Source of the DNA: Sphingorhabdus sp. EL138
GTDB lineage: Bacteria > Pseudomonadota > Alphaproteobacteria > Sphingomonadales > Sphingomonadaceae
NCBI RefSeq assembly: GCF_945890115.1
Contig: NZ_CAMDCK010000018.1
Location: forward strand, 1-59,053
Direction of reading: 5' to 3'
DNA: 59,053 nucleotides
The notes beneath the pieces were generated by a model. The model was not told the DNA's origin. It ran no database searches and worked only from the letters and a program-made list of their open reading frames with translations. The translations under genes and the position numbers were made by a program. Positions 7,821 to 16,890 of the stretch are shown here, in pieces. Position 1 is the first letter of the stretch, and each line of letters begins with the position of its first letter.

Positions 7821-9352
7821 GCGAACAGCCCGTGCAGATACCAAATGGGCGCGTCGGTTTCGGAATATAGGCCATGGCGAAACAGCCAGAAACGCCGCCC
7901 CTCGCTGTCCTCCACGCGGTAATAATCGCGCGTTGGCCCGCCTTTGCCCGGTTCATGCCCCGCCTTGCGCCGCCACCATTCGGCGGCAATACGTTCGGGC
8001 CCTTCATAGGCGACAATATGGTGCAGATTTTTGCGCCAACGAAACTGGCGCGGCGGGCCATCGGGGATCGATACCAGCGCCTCCACCCGCTGCGGTGTTT
8101 CGAACAAGCGAAAGGGGCGCATGGGCGGTCCGGCCTCAGTTGCTTGCGGCCAATCCTTTTGCGGCTGGCCCGATTGCGCGGCGCATTCGACGACGGCGCG
8201 TTCGGGGATATGGCTGTTGCGTTCTGCAAAATAGCGCACGCGGTCGCTGCCCAGCCGAACGCTTAGCCGGTCAATCAGTGCTGCGGTTTGCGCCGACCGG
8301 TCAACCTTTGTTTCCAACCCCGCCTGCGATGGCAGCAAAATATCCGCCGTCGGCACGCTGAGTTGCATGCGGTCATAACCAAAACCGGGGTCAAGCGGGT
8401 CGGACAGCGTGTCAATCCGTTCGCGGATCAACCGCATTAACAAGGCGGAATCCCGCGTCGGTGTGCCTGTATCAACCGCCAGCCGCGCAACATGGCCATC
8501 GCTTCGAAACAGGCTGACCTCAAACCGGCGGCCACCTTGGCTGCGGTCATTCAACTGCGCAGCGGCTTGGTGGGTCAGCGTCGCGATGGTGTCGAGAACG
8601 TCATTATTGCGCGAAACAGGCTCGGCAAAATTTTGCGTGACGGTGATGACGGGCACATGGCGGCGCGGGGTGATGCGTGCATCCTCTTCCTCCAGCAGGC
8701 GTGCCAGTTTAACGACGGTCGCCTTGCCAAAGCGGGCGGCAAAGGGCTTGCGCGGGCGGCAGGCCAAGTCCTTCAATGTTTTCAGGCCAGCACGGCGCAG
8801 TGCCTGATGCACCTTGTCGCCTGCGTCCAATGCCTCGACGGGCAAAGTGTGAATCGCTGATGTGGCATAAAGTGCCTTGGCCCGTGCGCTGTCTGGGGTC
8901 GCGCCCAAGGCAATTTGGCCCGTAAGACCCTGGCGGCGCAAGCGTTGCTTCAGGTCCTTGGCCAAGCGCCCCGCATCATCGCCAAAGGGGTGGGTGCAGC
9001 CCGTGATGTCGATCAACAGCCCTTGCGGCGGGTCAAGCATGCAGGCCGGGCTATAGCGTTCGCACCCGTCGGCCAGCCAGCCAAGCAATGCGATGTCCGC
9101 CGCCGGGTCATAGTCAAATACCGCAAGGTCAGGCACGCGGGCACGGGCATCGGCCAAGGCCATGCCCGCGCTTAAACCAAGCGCAAGCGCGGCTGTATCA
9201 CAAGCCGCCAACCGCATCGCCCCGCTTTGCTTTTCAACCATCGCAAAGGGCGTGTCAGGCGCGGAACCTGTGCTGCGGATCAGCCGCTGCGTCGGTAATA
9301 GGGGCAGAAAGACCGCCAGATAAAGGCGTGTCAAAAAAGCTTCGTGTTGCAT
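7817..9352 (-). CDS. imuB: ImuB, Y-family polymerase-like mutasome subunit
   Basis: Catalytically inactive Y-family polymerase homologue that bridges ImuA, DnaE2 and the sliding clamp in the SOS mutasome. 511 residues. The N-terminal palm region (LYLAVFLPLLPTQRLIR) lacks the Asp-x-Asp-type metal ligands of true Pol IV, as expected for ImuB. The little-finger region and a long C-terminal part follow, including GFGYDRMQLSV and a Trp/Arg-rich segment near PPRQFRWRKNLHHIVAYEGP typical of the family. The start at 9352 gives a 98-nt overlap with imuA; this is long but the N-terminus is the family start. The stop is coupled to dnaE2 (ATGA). Confidence 0.9.
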   Translation of the reverse strand: MQHEAFLTRLYLAVFLPLLPTQRLIRSTGSAPDTPFAMVEKQSGAMRLAACDTAALALGLSAGMALADARARVPDLAVFDYDPAADIALLGWLADGCERYSPACMLDPPQGLLIDITGCTHPFGDDAGRLAKDLKQRLRRQGLTGQIALGATPDSARAKALYATSAIHTLPVEALDAGDKVHQALRRAGLKTLKDLACRPRKPFAARFGKATVVKLARLLEEEDARITPRRHVPVITVTQNFAEPVSRNNDVLDTIATLTHQAAAQLNDRSQGGRRFEVSLFRSDGHVARLAVDTGTPTRDSALLMRLIRERIDTLSDPLDPGFGYDRMQLSVPTADILLPSQAGLETKVDRSAQTAALIDRLSVRLGSDRVRYFAERNSHIPERAVVECAAQSGQPQKDWPQATEAGPPMRPFRLFETPQRVEALVSIPDGPPRQFRWRKNLHHIVAYEGPERIAAEWWRRKAGHEPGKGGPTRDYYRVEDSEGRRFWLFRHGLYSETDAPIWYLHGLFA

Positions 9353-10040
9353 GATCCCAAGTTACTCTTGCCGCAAAGGGCGCTGTGCCGCCGCGATGGC
9401 GCAGAAGGCGGAGGTCAAAGGTTGGAAGGCCGGGCGCATTGCCCATTAAGGGCACCGATGGTGCAGAACATATCTGCCAGCGTGTGCTGGCCGCGCTGGG
9501 CATCGGCACAGCATCGCCGCGCACCAGCAACGCCAATACGCCACTTTCCGCCGCCGCGAGCGCCAAACGCCGCGTCGATGTCAGGTCCACCAAGCGGGCA
9601 TTGCCATGCGTTTCCAAGATGACCGCGCGCGCTGCCTTTGACCGGATAGTGTCGGCTGCGGCCCGAAGGGCGTCGCGCAAATCTGCTGTTTGGACCAGCA
9701 ATATCCGCGATGGATTGCCGCCCATGGCCGATAGCCCAAGCGGGTATAGCCGGCCCGACGTCTGACGTTCCTTGTCGCCTGTTATCCAGAAGATCCCTGC
9801 GTCATTCTCCGGCAAGCGCCATGCCAGCAACAATGCGAACGCAGCAGCGGCATAAGAGTCGGCCTTTGCCCCGCCAAAAAATTCATGCAGCCCGGCTTGG
9901 ACTATGCCGCCGCGCAAGCGTTCGTCGACTTGGGGCGCGCCGATGGGCAATAAGGGGGGTGATGCATTTGGCTGATATTGCTTCCATGCATTCTGCACAG
10001 AAGGAAAAGTCGCTGTTGGTAGAATCGCCTTTATGTTCAT
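9255..10040 (-). CDS. imuA: ImuA, RecA-like mutasome protein
   Basis: RecA/SulA-related protein that works with ImuB and DnaE2 in damage-induced mutagenesis. 261 residues. The RecA-like core contains LHEFFGGAKADSYAAAAFAL in place of a clear Walker A motif, then a beta-strand region (GIFWITGD, RILLVQTADLRDALRA), and a C-terminal tail that overlaps the imuB start. The start codon is inside the SOS box at 10035-10049, so the transcript may be nearly leaderless, or translation may begin lower down (a GTG lies at codon 15). It is first gene of the imuA-imuB-dnaE2 operon. Confidence 0.88.
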   Translation of the reverse strand: MNIKAILPTATFPSVQNAWKQYQPNASPPLLPIGAPQVDERLRGGIVQAGLHEFFGGAKADSYAAAAFALLLAWRLPENDAGIFWITGDKERQTSGRLYPLGLSAMGGNPSRILLVQTADLRDALRAAADTIRSKAARAVILETHGNARLVDLTSTRRLALAAAESGVLALLVRGDAVPMPSAASTRWQICSAPSVPLMGNAPGLPTFDLRLLRHRGGTAPFAARVTWDHATRSFFDTPLSGGLSAPITDAAADPQHRFRA

Positions 10041-10049
10041 GTTTTGTTC
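10035..10049 (-). promoter_or_regulatory. LexA/SOS box of the imuA operon
   Basis: The plus strand reads GTTCATGTTTTGTTC, an exact match to the alphaproteobacterial SOS operator GTTC-N7-GTTC. It overlaps the imuA start codon (10038-10040) and the downstream edge of a TATAGA hexamer (complement of 10048-10053) that could be the -10 element. LexA bound here would block the promoter; cleavage of LexA after DNA damage would release it. The function is inferred from the motif and from the known SOS control of imuA-imuB-dnaE2 cassettes. Confidence 0.85.
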
Positions 10050-10209
10050 TATACTGCATTTTGCAGCAATGTGGAGTCTGCTTTTTTGCGCCTGAAATGA
10101 TTTGGCATATCGTCACATGGCGACCGGAATGCACGGGCGCGATTGGCGCACCATTTCCCAGCCCGGGACTATGCACCCAGGCCAGAAAATGTTGCGCGTC
10201 GGATGAAGC

Positions 10210-13200
10210 TTACTCCCAATAATAAGGCAGTCGCTTGCGCGTTCCGGTGACTTCTTCATGCAAAGTGGCGGCGTCATATAGGCGGCCACCGATCATGACC
10301 TTTGCGACCTTGTCCGAATTGCGGATGTCAACGCTTGGGTCGGCATCCAAGATGACGAGATCAGCCAGCTTGCCTGCGGCGATGGAGCCCACATCCTTGT
10401 CATAGCCCAGCGAACGTGCAGACTCGATGGTGCCAGCGGCGAGCGCCTCAATCGGTGACATGCCGCCACGGACGAAGGACCAAAGCTCCCAATGCGCGGC
10501 AATACCAGCCTCTTGGCCATGTGCGCCGATGGATACAGGGACGCCCAGCTTGGCCAGCTTATGTGCCTCCCGCGCGCTGTTGTCGTCGACATAATCCTCT
10601 TCCGGCGCAATTTCGCGGCGGGCATTATTGGCCGTAAGATCGGTCGGCGGATAATGCTTCGCCATCAACGGATGCCGGAACACATCGGTATGTGACCGCC
10701 AATAAGGGTCGCCCGCTGGGCCGCCATAAGTCACCACAAGCGTGGGCGTATAACCCACTTTCGACTTGGAGAAGAATTGCAGCACATCATCATAGAAGAT
10801 GTCGAGCGGGATATTATGTTCAACGGTGGTGTTGCCATCGGCGATCAGGTTCATGTCCATACCGAACAGCGAACCCCCTTCGGCGACCGAGCGCATATTC
10901 TCCTGCAGCGCGGCGGCCACCACTTGCTGACGCTGCTCACGGCGCGGCTGGTTGTAGTTTTTGACGCTATGCGCGCCTTGCGCTTTCAACCGCCGGACAT
11001 GCGCCAGCGCATCATCCAGACCGTTGATTTCGGCGTAGACGTCCGCAGCCTTGGCACCATAGACGATCTCGCCCGTTGAGAAGGAGCGTGGCCCAAGCAA
11101 CAGGCCAGCCCGCTGCATCTCCAACGCGGGGAACACGGTGGCGGCGCTGCTCGACGGGTCATGGCGCGTGGTAATGCCCATGGCAAGGTTGAGCATATTC
11201 ACCCAATTTTGCTGCGGGGTCATTTCGTCCACGCCATAAGGGCCATGGGCATGGGCATCGACAAGGCCGGGAATGATCGTCTTGCCAGCGACATCAACGG
11301 TCTTTGCGCCCGCAGGAATGGCGAAGTCGCCCATTTTGCCAACGGCCTTAATCCGGTCATTTTCGACCAAGATCACGGCATTGTTGATTATTCCGCCGCT
11401 CTTGTCCGCCATGGTGACGACGCGCGCGCCGGTGAAGGCAACGACGCCACTTGGGCGGTCCGAGCTGACCGTCATGGACAGCGATACGCCTTCCTTCGGT
11501 GGGGCAAATTTGACGGGCTTGGCGTCCTTGGCCAGCGGGCCATTGGGGTAGAAAGCATTGGTCTGCGCTGTGTACAGCGTTGGCCCAATTGCCCAATGCA
11601 AGGCGTCGCCATTGCGGCTCCAATGCATATAATCCGCGCCGCCATTGCTAACCTTTACGACAGGAAGCGCACTGCCTGATGCCGAAGCGGTTACGTCCTG
11701 CGTGCCCGGCATCAGGGGCATGACAAAGGCTTCGTAATTTTGGCGGAAGGCGAAATTATTGCCATCGGGCGACACTTCGTAAATCGTCGTCAGCTCGCCG
11801 CTGGCATGGTTGCGCTTGGCTTCGCCGTTCATATCCACGCTGACGAGCATGCGTTTGTTCGCGCCCGATTCTGTGTAAAACATCCGGTCGTTGGACGCGC
11901 CGAAATGCGGTGTGGTTCCCGCCGAGGTGACGCGCGTCGCTGCGCCGCCCGTCGCGGGCATACGGTAAATGCCCGGTTGGTCCGAACGCAAGGGGGAGGT
12001 TAGCCTGCCGCCTTCCTGCTTTTCAAAGACAATCGTTTTGCCATCGGGCGAGAAACGCGGGCGGGCATAATGGCCGGGCTGCGCCGTTGCCTTTTTGGGC
12101 GTGCCGCCGCTTGCGCTGATGATGTGGATGTTGCCAAGGCCCTTATCGGTCCAATGGACATAAGCGATGCTTTTGCCGTCGCGCGACCAAGTGGGATAGG
12201 CCTCCATGCCGGTGTCGGACGCGGTCAGGCGTCGTGCCGTGCCACCTGCTGCGGACTTGACCCATAATTTGCCCATGGTTTCGAACAGGATAGTCCGGCC
12301 ATCTGGCGCGGTAACCGGACCACGCGGCATTTTGGTTTCGAAGCTGGTCGGCGCGACTTCAATTTGCGGCAGCGGCGGGTCAATCATGTCGCGCGTGTCC
12401 GAAACGCGGAACGGGATGACGCTCGACGCGCCGCTTGGCCAATCAACCTTGCGGATTTTGCCGCCGGCCCAGAAATAGATGGTCTTGCTATCGGGCGACC
12501 AATCCATATTGGGATAGACGCCCGTGACGGCCCAGGTTTCCTGCACATCTTGATCCAGCGCATCGTAAATCTTGCGCTCCTCGCCCGTGCTGAGGTCCTT
12601 CACATATAATTTGGACTGCGTCCGCTCGCGGCGAACAAAGGCGATTTTTTGGCCGTCGGGCGAAGGAGTTGGGCGGACCGATCCGCCGACGCCTGATACC
12701 GCTGTTTCGGTTTTTCCGGTTTCGATGTCATAGCTTTCAATATCGAAAATCTGGCCGTTGGAATCCTGCGCATATTGGAAAATGGGGCCCGGCGTGATGT
12801 TGCGCGTATAATAAACATGCTTACCGTCTGGCGCAAAAATGGGCTCGCCCAGTTCCTTCTGGTGCTGCTCATTGGGCCGCTTGACCAACAAGACGCCAGC
12901 GCCGCCCGAGACATGGTAGAGCCAGATTTCGCCTGTTCCCAGCGAACGCCCCGTGGTGAAATGCTTCTTGGCGGCAATGAAGCGGCCATCGGGGCTCCAG
13001 CTTGGTTGATTGAGCAAGCGGAAATCCTCTTTGCTCAATTGCCTTTTGTCCGAACCGTCGCGGTTCATGATCCAGATATTGTCGCCGCCACCCCGGTCAG
13101 AGGTAAAGGCAATGCGGTTTCCGTCCGGCGAAAAACGCGGCTGTGTTTCAAAGGGCAGACCTTCGGATATGCGCGTTGGCGTCCCACCAGTTACAGGAAT

Positions 13201-13431
13201 GATGTAGATATCGCCAAGCAGATCGAACGCAATGGTCTTGCCATCGGGGCTGACATCAAGGTTCATCCATGAACCTTCATCAGTATCGATGCTGATCTGG
13301 CGCACTTTCAAGCCCGGAGGCGCAGCAACATCCCATTTCGGGGCTTTGTCATCGGCCGCCGCTTGGGCAAATGCGCTGGTCGGCAGGATCGCCGCGCTCA
13401 GTAGCAAAATCGACTTGATGTAATTTTTCAC
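10210..13431 (-). CDS. Exported TolB-type beta-propeller/amidohydrolase fusion
   Basis: A 1073-residue exported protein. Signal peptide at residues 1-22 (MKNYIKSILLLSAAILPTSAFAQ). The N-terminal ~600 residues are WD40-like/TolB-type propeller blades, repeatedly showing SPDGKTIAF-like strands. The last ~400 residues are a metal-dependent amidohydrolase: HAH in GLVDAHAHGPYG, a candidate carbamylated Lys in HSVKNYNQ, His in VEHNIPLD and in SIGAHGQEAG, and the closing GSIAAGKLADLVILD motif. It probably hydrolyses amide or peptide-like bonds in the periplasm; substrate unknown. Such fusions are common in sphingomonads. It is a single gene, separated from the tol-pal run by a terminator and from imuA by 169 nt. 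Confidence 0.85.
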   Translation of the reverse strand: MKNYIKSILLLSAAILPTSAFAQAAADDKAPKWDVAAPPGLKVRQISIDTDEGSWMNLDVSPDGKTIAFDLLGDIYIIPVTGGTPTRISEGLPFETQPRFSPDGNRIAFTSDRGGGDNIWIMNRDGSDKRQLSKEDFRLLNQPSWSPDGRFIAAKKHFTTGRSLGTGEIWLYHVSGGAGVLLVKRPNEQHQKELGEPIFAPDGKHVYYTRNITPGPIFQYAQDSNGQIFDIESYDIETGKTETAVSGVGGSVRPTPSPDGQKIAFVRRERTQSKLYVKDLSTGEERKIYDALDQDVQETWAVTGVYPNMDWSPDSKTIYFWAGGKIRKVDWPSGASSVIPFRVSDTRDMIDPPLPQIEVAPTSFETKMPRGPVTAPDGRTILFETMGKLWVKSAAGGTARRLTASDTGMEAYPTWSRDGKSIAYVHWTDKGLGNIHIISASGGTPKKATAQPGHYARPRFSPDGKTIVFEKQEGGRLTSPLRSDQPGIYRMPATGGAATRVTSAGTTPHFGASNDRMFYTESGANKRMLVSVDMNGEAKRNHASGELTTIYEVSPDGNNFAFRQNYEAFVMPLMPGTQDVTASASGSALPVVKVSNGGADYMHWSRNGDALHWAIGPTLYTAQTNAFYPNGPLAKDAKPVKFAPPKEGVSLSMTVSSDRPSGVVAFTGARVVTMADKSGGIINNAVILVENDRIKAVGKMGDFAIPAGAKTVDVAGKTIIPGLVDAHAHGPYGVDEMTPQQNWVNMLNLAMGITTRHDPSSSAATVFPALEMQRAGLLLGPRSFSTGEIVYGAKAADVYAEINGLDDALAHVRRLKAQGAHSVKNYNQPRREQRQQVVAAALQENMRSVAEGGSLFGMDMNLIADGNTTVEHNIPLDIFYDDVLQFFSKSKVGYTPTLVVTYGGPAGDPYWRSHTDVFRHPLMAKHYPPTDLTANNARREIAPEEDYVDDNSAREAHKLAKLGVPVSIGAHGQEAGIAAHWELWSFVRGGMSPIEALAAGTIESARSLGYDKDVGSIAAGKLADLVILDADPSVDIRNSDKVAKVMIGGRLYDAATLHEEVTGTRKRLPYYWE

Positions 13432-13551
13432 GAACTGGCTCCCCTGCCATTATTGTTGGGTGACAAGCTGTCACGCCTAGCGACAGACTGCAAGCCTGCA
13501 TCACCCGTTCGACAAAGCGAACCCAGCGTTGCGCGAACGACAATGGCGACG

Positions 13552-13594
13552 AAAAAGGGAAGCGCGTCGGCGGCTGACGACAGCCAACCGACGC
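13552..13594 (-). terminator. Intrinsic terminator after pal (end of tol-pal run)
   Basis: On the minus strand, just after the pal stop, GCGTCGG-tt-GGCTG pairs with CAGCC-g-CCGACGC around a TCGT loop (13564-13594), followed within a few bases by TTTTT (13552-13556). Stem, loop and T-run are in the right order for Rho-independent termination of the tolQRAB-pal transcript. Confidence 0.7.
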
Positions 13595-13616
13595 ATACCA
13601 GATAGGCTTGTTATTT

Positions 13617-14150
13617 TTATCGAACGGTGACGGTCACCGCGCGGCGGTTCTGCGCCCAAGCTTGCTCGTCCGATCCCAGGGCCGATGGTCGTTCTTTGCC
13701 ATAGCTGACGGTCTGAATACGGCTGGCATCGACACCAATGGAAACGAGGAAATTTTTGGCGGAGTTCGCGCGGCGTTCACCCAAGGCCAAGTTATAATCG
13801 CGGGTGCCGCGTTCATCGGCATGGCCTTCGACGGTGATGCGCGTATTTGGATGTTGCGCCAACCATTGCGCCTGACGCTGCAACACGTCTTGATCTTCGG
13901 CATCGACGTTGAAGCGGTCGGTTTCAAACAAGATACGGTCGCCATATTGGCCAACCTGTTGCAGGAAATCTTCCTGGCTGCCGGGCACAATCTTGTTCGC
14001 GCCCGCATTCGGGTCCACGGGCGGTGTCTGGCCATAATCGGTGCCCTCGGCGGCGGGTGGCAGCACATCGACCGCCTTCTTGGCGCAGCCAGCAACAAGC
14101 GCGGTAGATACCAACAAAAGGGCTGCCATTTTGATCCTATTTTTCGTCAT
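13617..14150 (-). CDS. pal: Peptidoglycan-associated lipoprotein Pal
   Basis: Outer-membrane lipoprotein that anchors the membrane to peptidoglycan and interacts with TolB and TolA. 177 residues. The lipobox is LVAGC with the modified Cys at residue 22; a short linker and then an OmpA-like domain follow, containing TVEGHADERGTRDYN (Asp and Arg contact meso-diaminopimelate) and GERRANSAKNFL. It is the last gene of the ybgC-tolQRAB-pal cluster and is followed by a terminator. Length and start (MTKNRIKMAALLLV) are as expected for the family. Confidence 0.96.
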   Translation of the reverse strand: MTKNRIKMAALLLVSTALVAGCAKKAVDVLPPAAEGTDYGQTPPVDPNAGANKIVPGSQEDFLQQVGQYGDRILFETDRFNVDAEDQDVLQRQAQWLAQHPNTRITVEGHADERGTRDYNLALGERRANSAKNFLVSIGVDASRIQTVSYGKERPSALGSDEQAWAQNRRAVTVTVR

Positions 14151-14210
14151 GGTCTTCTCCTTGGGTTTTGCCCGACATCCGGTCGGGATATGAACGAGTG
14201 TGAAACTTCA

Positions 14211-15575
14211 TTAGGGCAATACAGGTCCCCATGCCGGGTCGGAACCATCGACAGGCGTGGGCAATTGGCGTTCGTTGGAACCGGTTAGGTCAACTTGCCA
14301 GATACTGGTTTTACCACTGCCTTTGGCCGTGCGGAAGAATTGGATAACACGGCCATTGGGTGCCCATGTCGGCGCCTCGTCTTGCCAGCTATTGGTCAGC
14401 AGCCGTTCGCCCGAACCGTCCGGGCGCATCGTGCCGACGCGGAAATCGCCTGCGATGCGCGTAAAGGCAATCAAGTCCGCGCGCGGGCTCCATTCGGGCG
14501 TAGCGAAACGGCCCCCGCCAAAGCTGATCCGGCGTTGGTTGCTGCCGTCGGCGTTCATGACATAGATTTGCTGGCTGCCCGAACGGTCGCTTTCAAACAC
14601 GATCTGGCGGCCATCGGGGGAAAAGCTGCCGCCGACATCAATGCCGGGCGAGCTGGTGAGCTTCACCGGCGCGCCATTGCCGCTCGCCGAAATCTTGTAG
14701 ACGTCGGTATTTCCCGACACCGCCATCGAATATAATATCGTCTGGCCATCGGGGGACCAGCGCGGGGCGAAGGTGGGGCTTTTGGATTCCGTAATCAGAC
14801 GCTGACGCCCGGCATCAATGTCATAGACATAAATACGCGGGTTCCCGTCGACATAGGATAAATACAGAATGGATTTATAATTGGGCGAGAAACGCGGCGT
14901 CAGCGCGGTCGATTGGCCATTGGTGATGAAGCGATGGTTTGCGCCATCCGAATCCATAATCGCAAGTCGCTTTATCCGTTTATTCTTGGGACCGCTTTCG
15001 GCGATATAGGCAATGCGGCTGTCGAAAAAGGGCAGTTCGCCGGTCAGCCGTGAATAGATCGCATCGGCGCATTTATGCGCGGCCCTGCGCCAGTCGCGCG
15101 GCGGCACGTTAAAACCAAGTCGCGTGGTTTCACTGCCAAAGCCAACATCGTAAAGATAACAGCCAACGGTCAAATTGCCATCGCCGCCCACGCGGACAAA
15201 GCCTTGCACCAATTGTTCGACCGGACGCGCTTTCCAATAGCCAAATTGCGGCGCCGTAACTTCCGCCAAGCCAATCATGCGCAGGCCATTTGGCCCTTGG
15301 GTTTCAAAGACGCCCGATGCGCGCAGGTTGGAGGAGATAACCTCCGCAATTTGGCGGCCCAGCGCCGCGCTATTGCCCGCTGGCGTGTCGGCGGGCGACG
15401 GCGCAACCAAAGCAGGGACCGCGATGGAGCGGGTTTTGGCAGTGTCAAATTCGACCAATTCCGGCTCATCCGACGCAGGCGGCGCAGGGGCAGGGGTTTG
15501 CGCCATCGCAGCTTGCGCGCCTAAGATTAAAAGCAGGAAAGACGCCAGTTTCCGGTTGAACGCGAAGAGTGACAT
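14211..15575 (-). CDS. tolB: Tol-Pal system protein TolB
   Basis: Periplasmic beta-propeller protein of the Tol-Pal system, which keeps the outer membrane attached and constricting during division. 454 residues: signal peptide in the first 26 residues (LASFLLLILGAQAAMAQ), an N-terminal alpha/beta domain (about 40-160), then propeller blades such as SPNYKSILYLSYVDGNPRIY, SPDGQTILYS and SPDGRQIVFES. The start MSLFAFNRK at 15575 is chosen because AAGGA lies about 9 nt before it; the ATG at 15584 directly abuts that site and further upstream starts overlap tolA. Lies 13 nt after tolA and 60 nt before pal. Confidence 0.94.
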   Translation of the reverse strand: MSLFAFNRKLASFLLLILGAQAAMAQTPAPAPPASDEPELVEFDTAKTRSIAVPALVAPSPADTPAGNSAALGRQIAEVISSNLRASGVFETQGPNGLRMIGLAEVTAPQFGYWKARPVEQLVQGFVRVGGDGNLTVGCYLYDVGFGSETTRLGFNVPPRDWRRAAHKCADAIYSRLTGELPFFDSRIAYIAESGPKNKRIKRLAIMDSDGANHRFITNGQSTALTPRFSPNYKSILYLSYVDGNPRIYVYDIDAGRQRLITESKSPTFAPRWSPDGQTILYSMAVSGNTDVYKISASGNGAPVKLTSSPGIDVGGSFSPDGRQIVFESDRSGSQQIYVMNADGSNQRRISFGGGRFATPEWSPRADLIAFTRIAGDFRVGTMRPDGSGERLLTNSWQDEAPTWAPNGRVIQFFRTAKGSGKTSIWQVDLTGSNERQLPTPVDGSDPAWGPVLP

Positions 15576-15588
15576 ATATCTCATTCCT

Positions 15589-16419
15589 TTATCCCGTGGC
15601 GCGCAAACGCAGCGCGTGGTTTTTCCAAACGTCATGATATTCAGGATCAAGTCCGTCATAAGGTGATGCTGCGCGCACCGCTTGCAGGATGCAATCTTTC
15701 AACAGACCTGCCTGCGGCTGGTTGCTGTCATTTTGGCCGGTTTGCTTGTCAAAACGTACAGACGTTAATTTACCCGATATATCCAAGCTTAACGTCACGA
15801 ACGTCTCTATCTTGTTGATGTCGACACCCGTTGGCGCGCAGGCACGCACGCGCCCGCGGATTTGGCCGGCGATGCTGACACCCACGGAGCGACGCACTTC
15901 CGTGGCGGTTTTGGTGGCTGGCGTGCCCACGGCTTTGCCCGTGCCGGGGGCCTTGCCGATATTGTTAATGCTGTCTTCAAAGCTGCGGCTGAGGCCGCCC
16001 GGTTTGGCCGGCGTGGCGCCTTTGCCACTGGCGGTCGCAGCATTGGTGGTTTTGGGCGGCGCGGCGGCGGTTTTTACCGGCTTGGCTGCGGCCTTGGTAA
16101 CAGTTGGAGCCGTCTCTGCTTTCGCGGGTTTCGGCAGTGGCTTGGGCTGCGGCTTTTCGACCTTCATCACAGGCGTCGGGGCAGGCGGCGGTTCGGCAGG
16201 CGCGGTTGCACCTGCGGCGGGCGGCGCGGATTCTTCTTGGATAGCATCGGGCGCGCTCGACACATCGGCAATTTCACCGATAAGGGAAACGGAGATGGAC
16301 TCCGGCTTGGGTGCAGTTTTTGTAGATGCCATCAGCCCAAGCGCGAACACACCCAGTAAAAGGGCATGGCCGCCAAGTGCTGCGCCAAATCCTAATATCT
16401 CCGCCCGATCCATTGCCAT
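15589..16419 (-). CDS. tolA: TolA, energy-transducing protein of the Tol-Pal system
   Basis: Spans the periplasm to couple the TolQR motor to TolB and Pal. 276 residues: one N-terminal membrane helix (about 8-30, GFGAALGGHALLLGVFALGL), a long Ala/Pro/Lys-rich periplasmic stretch (about 60-180) and a compact C-terminal TonB/TolA-like domain with a Cys pair (RACAPTG and LKDCILQAV). Shorter than the E. coli protein, as usual in alphaproteobacteria. Sits between tolR and tolB on the same strand with 4-nt and 13-nt gaps. Confidence 0.9.
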   Translation of the reverse strand: MAMDRAEILGFGAALGGHALLLGVFALGLMASTKTAPKPESISVSLIGEIADVSSAPDAIQEESAPPAAGATAPAEPPPAPTPVMKVEKPQPKPLPKPAKAETAPTVTKAAAKPVKTAAAPPKTTNAATASGKGATPAKPGGLSRSFEDSINNIGKAPGTGKAVGTPATKTATEVRRSVGVSIAGQIRGRVRACAPTGVDINKIETFVTLSLDISGKLTSVRFDKQTGQNDSNQPQAGLLKDCILQAVRAASPYDGLDPEYHDVWKNHALRLRATG

Positions 16420-16423
16420 CTGC

Positions 16424-16888
16424 TTAGCTGTCGTTTGCTGAACCGGTGGTGACTAAGCTTACGCTGTTCAACCCAGCACGGTTTAGTTCGCCCATGACCC
16501 GCATCATTTGGCCGTAGCTGATCGCGGTATCCCCGCGCAGCATGATCTGGCGCGGCTTGTCGCGTGTTTGTGTAGCGGCGATTTCGCCCAGTCGTGCGGC
16601 AAGGTCAGCAGGCGCAACCTCGGTGCCATCGATGAAGGTCACGCCGTCGCGGTCAATGGCGATTTCTATAGGCTCATCCTTTTGATCCAGCGCGTTGGCG
16701 CGGCTTTCCGGCAGCTCGACGGGCACGCCCGTTACCAGCAACGGCGCGGTGACCATGAAGATGATGAGCAGAACGAGCATGACGTCGACAAAGGGCGTGA
16801 CGTTGATGTCCGCCATCGGCGCGCGTCGGCCCCCACGCCGCCGCCCACGTCCGCCGCCACTACTGCGGGATGAAGTGTTCATGGCCAT
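16424..16888 (-). CDS. tolR: TolR, ExbD/TolR-family motor subunit
   Basis: Inner-membrane protein that with TolQ harvests the proton gradient for TolA. 154 residues: a basic, Gly/Arg-rich cytoplasmic N-terminus (about 1-24), the conserved ADINVTPFVDVMLVLLIIFM membrane helix with the essential Asp (in FVDVM), then a periplasmic domain (about 60-150). The start used gives the usual ExbD/TolR layout. It follows tolQ by 2 nt and precedes tolA by 4 nt, so the four tol genes are tightly coupled. Confidence 0.95.
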   Translation of the reverse strand: MAMNTSSRSSGGGRGRRRGGRRAPMADINVTPFVDVMLVLLIIFMVTAPLLVTGVPVELPESRANALDQKDEPIEIAIDRDGVTFIDGTEVAPADLAARLGEIAATQTRDKPRQIMLRGDTAISYGQMMRVMGELNRAGLNSVSLVTTGSANDS

Positions 16889-16890
16889 GC

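Noticed and set aside
13608-14288. 226-codon open frame antisense to pal and the end of tolB
   Set aside because: Spans a terminator side and two certain genes, no protein family recognised.
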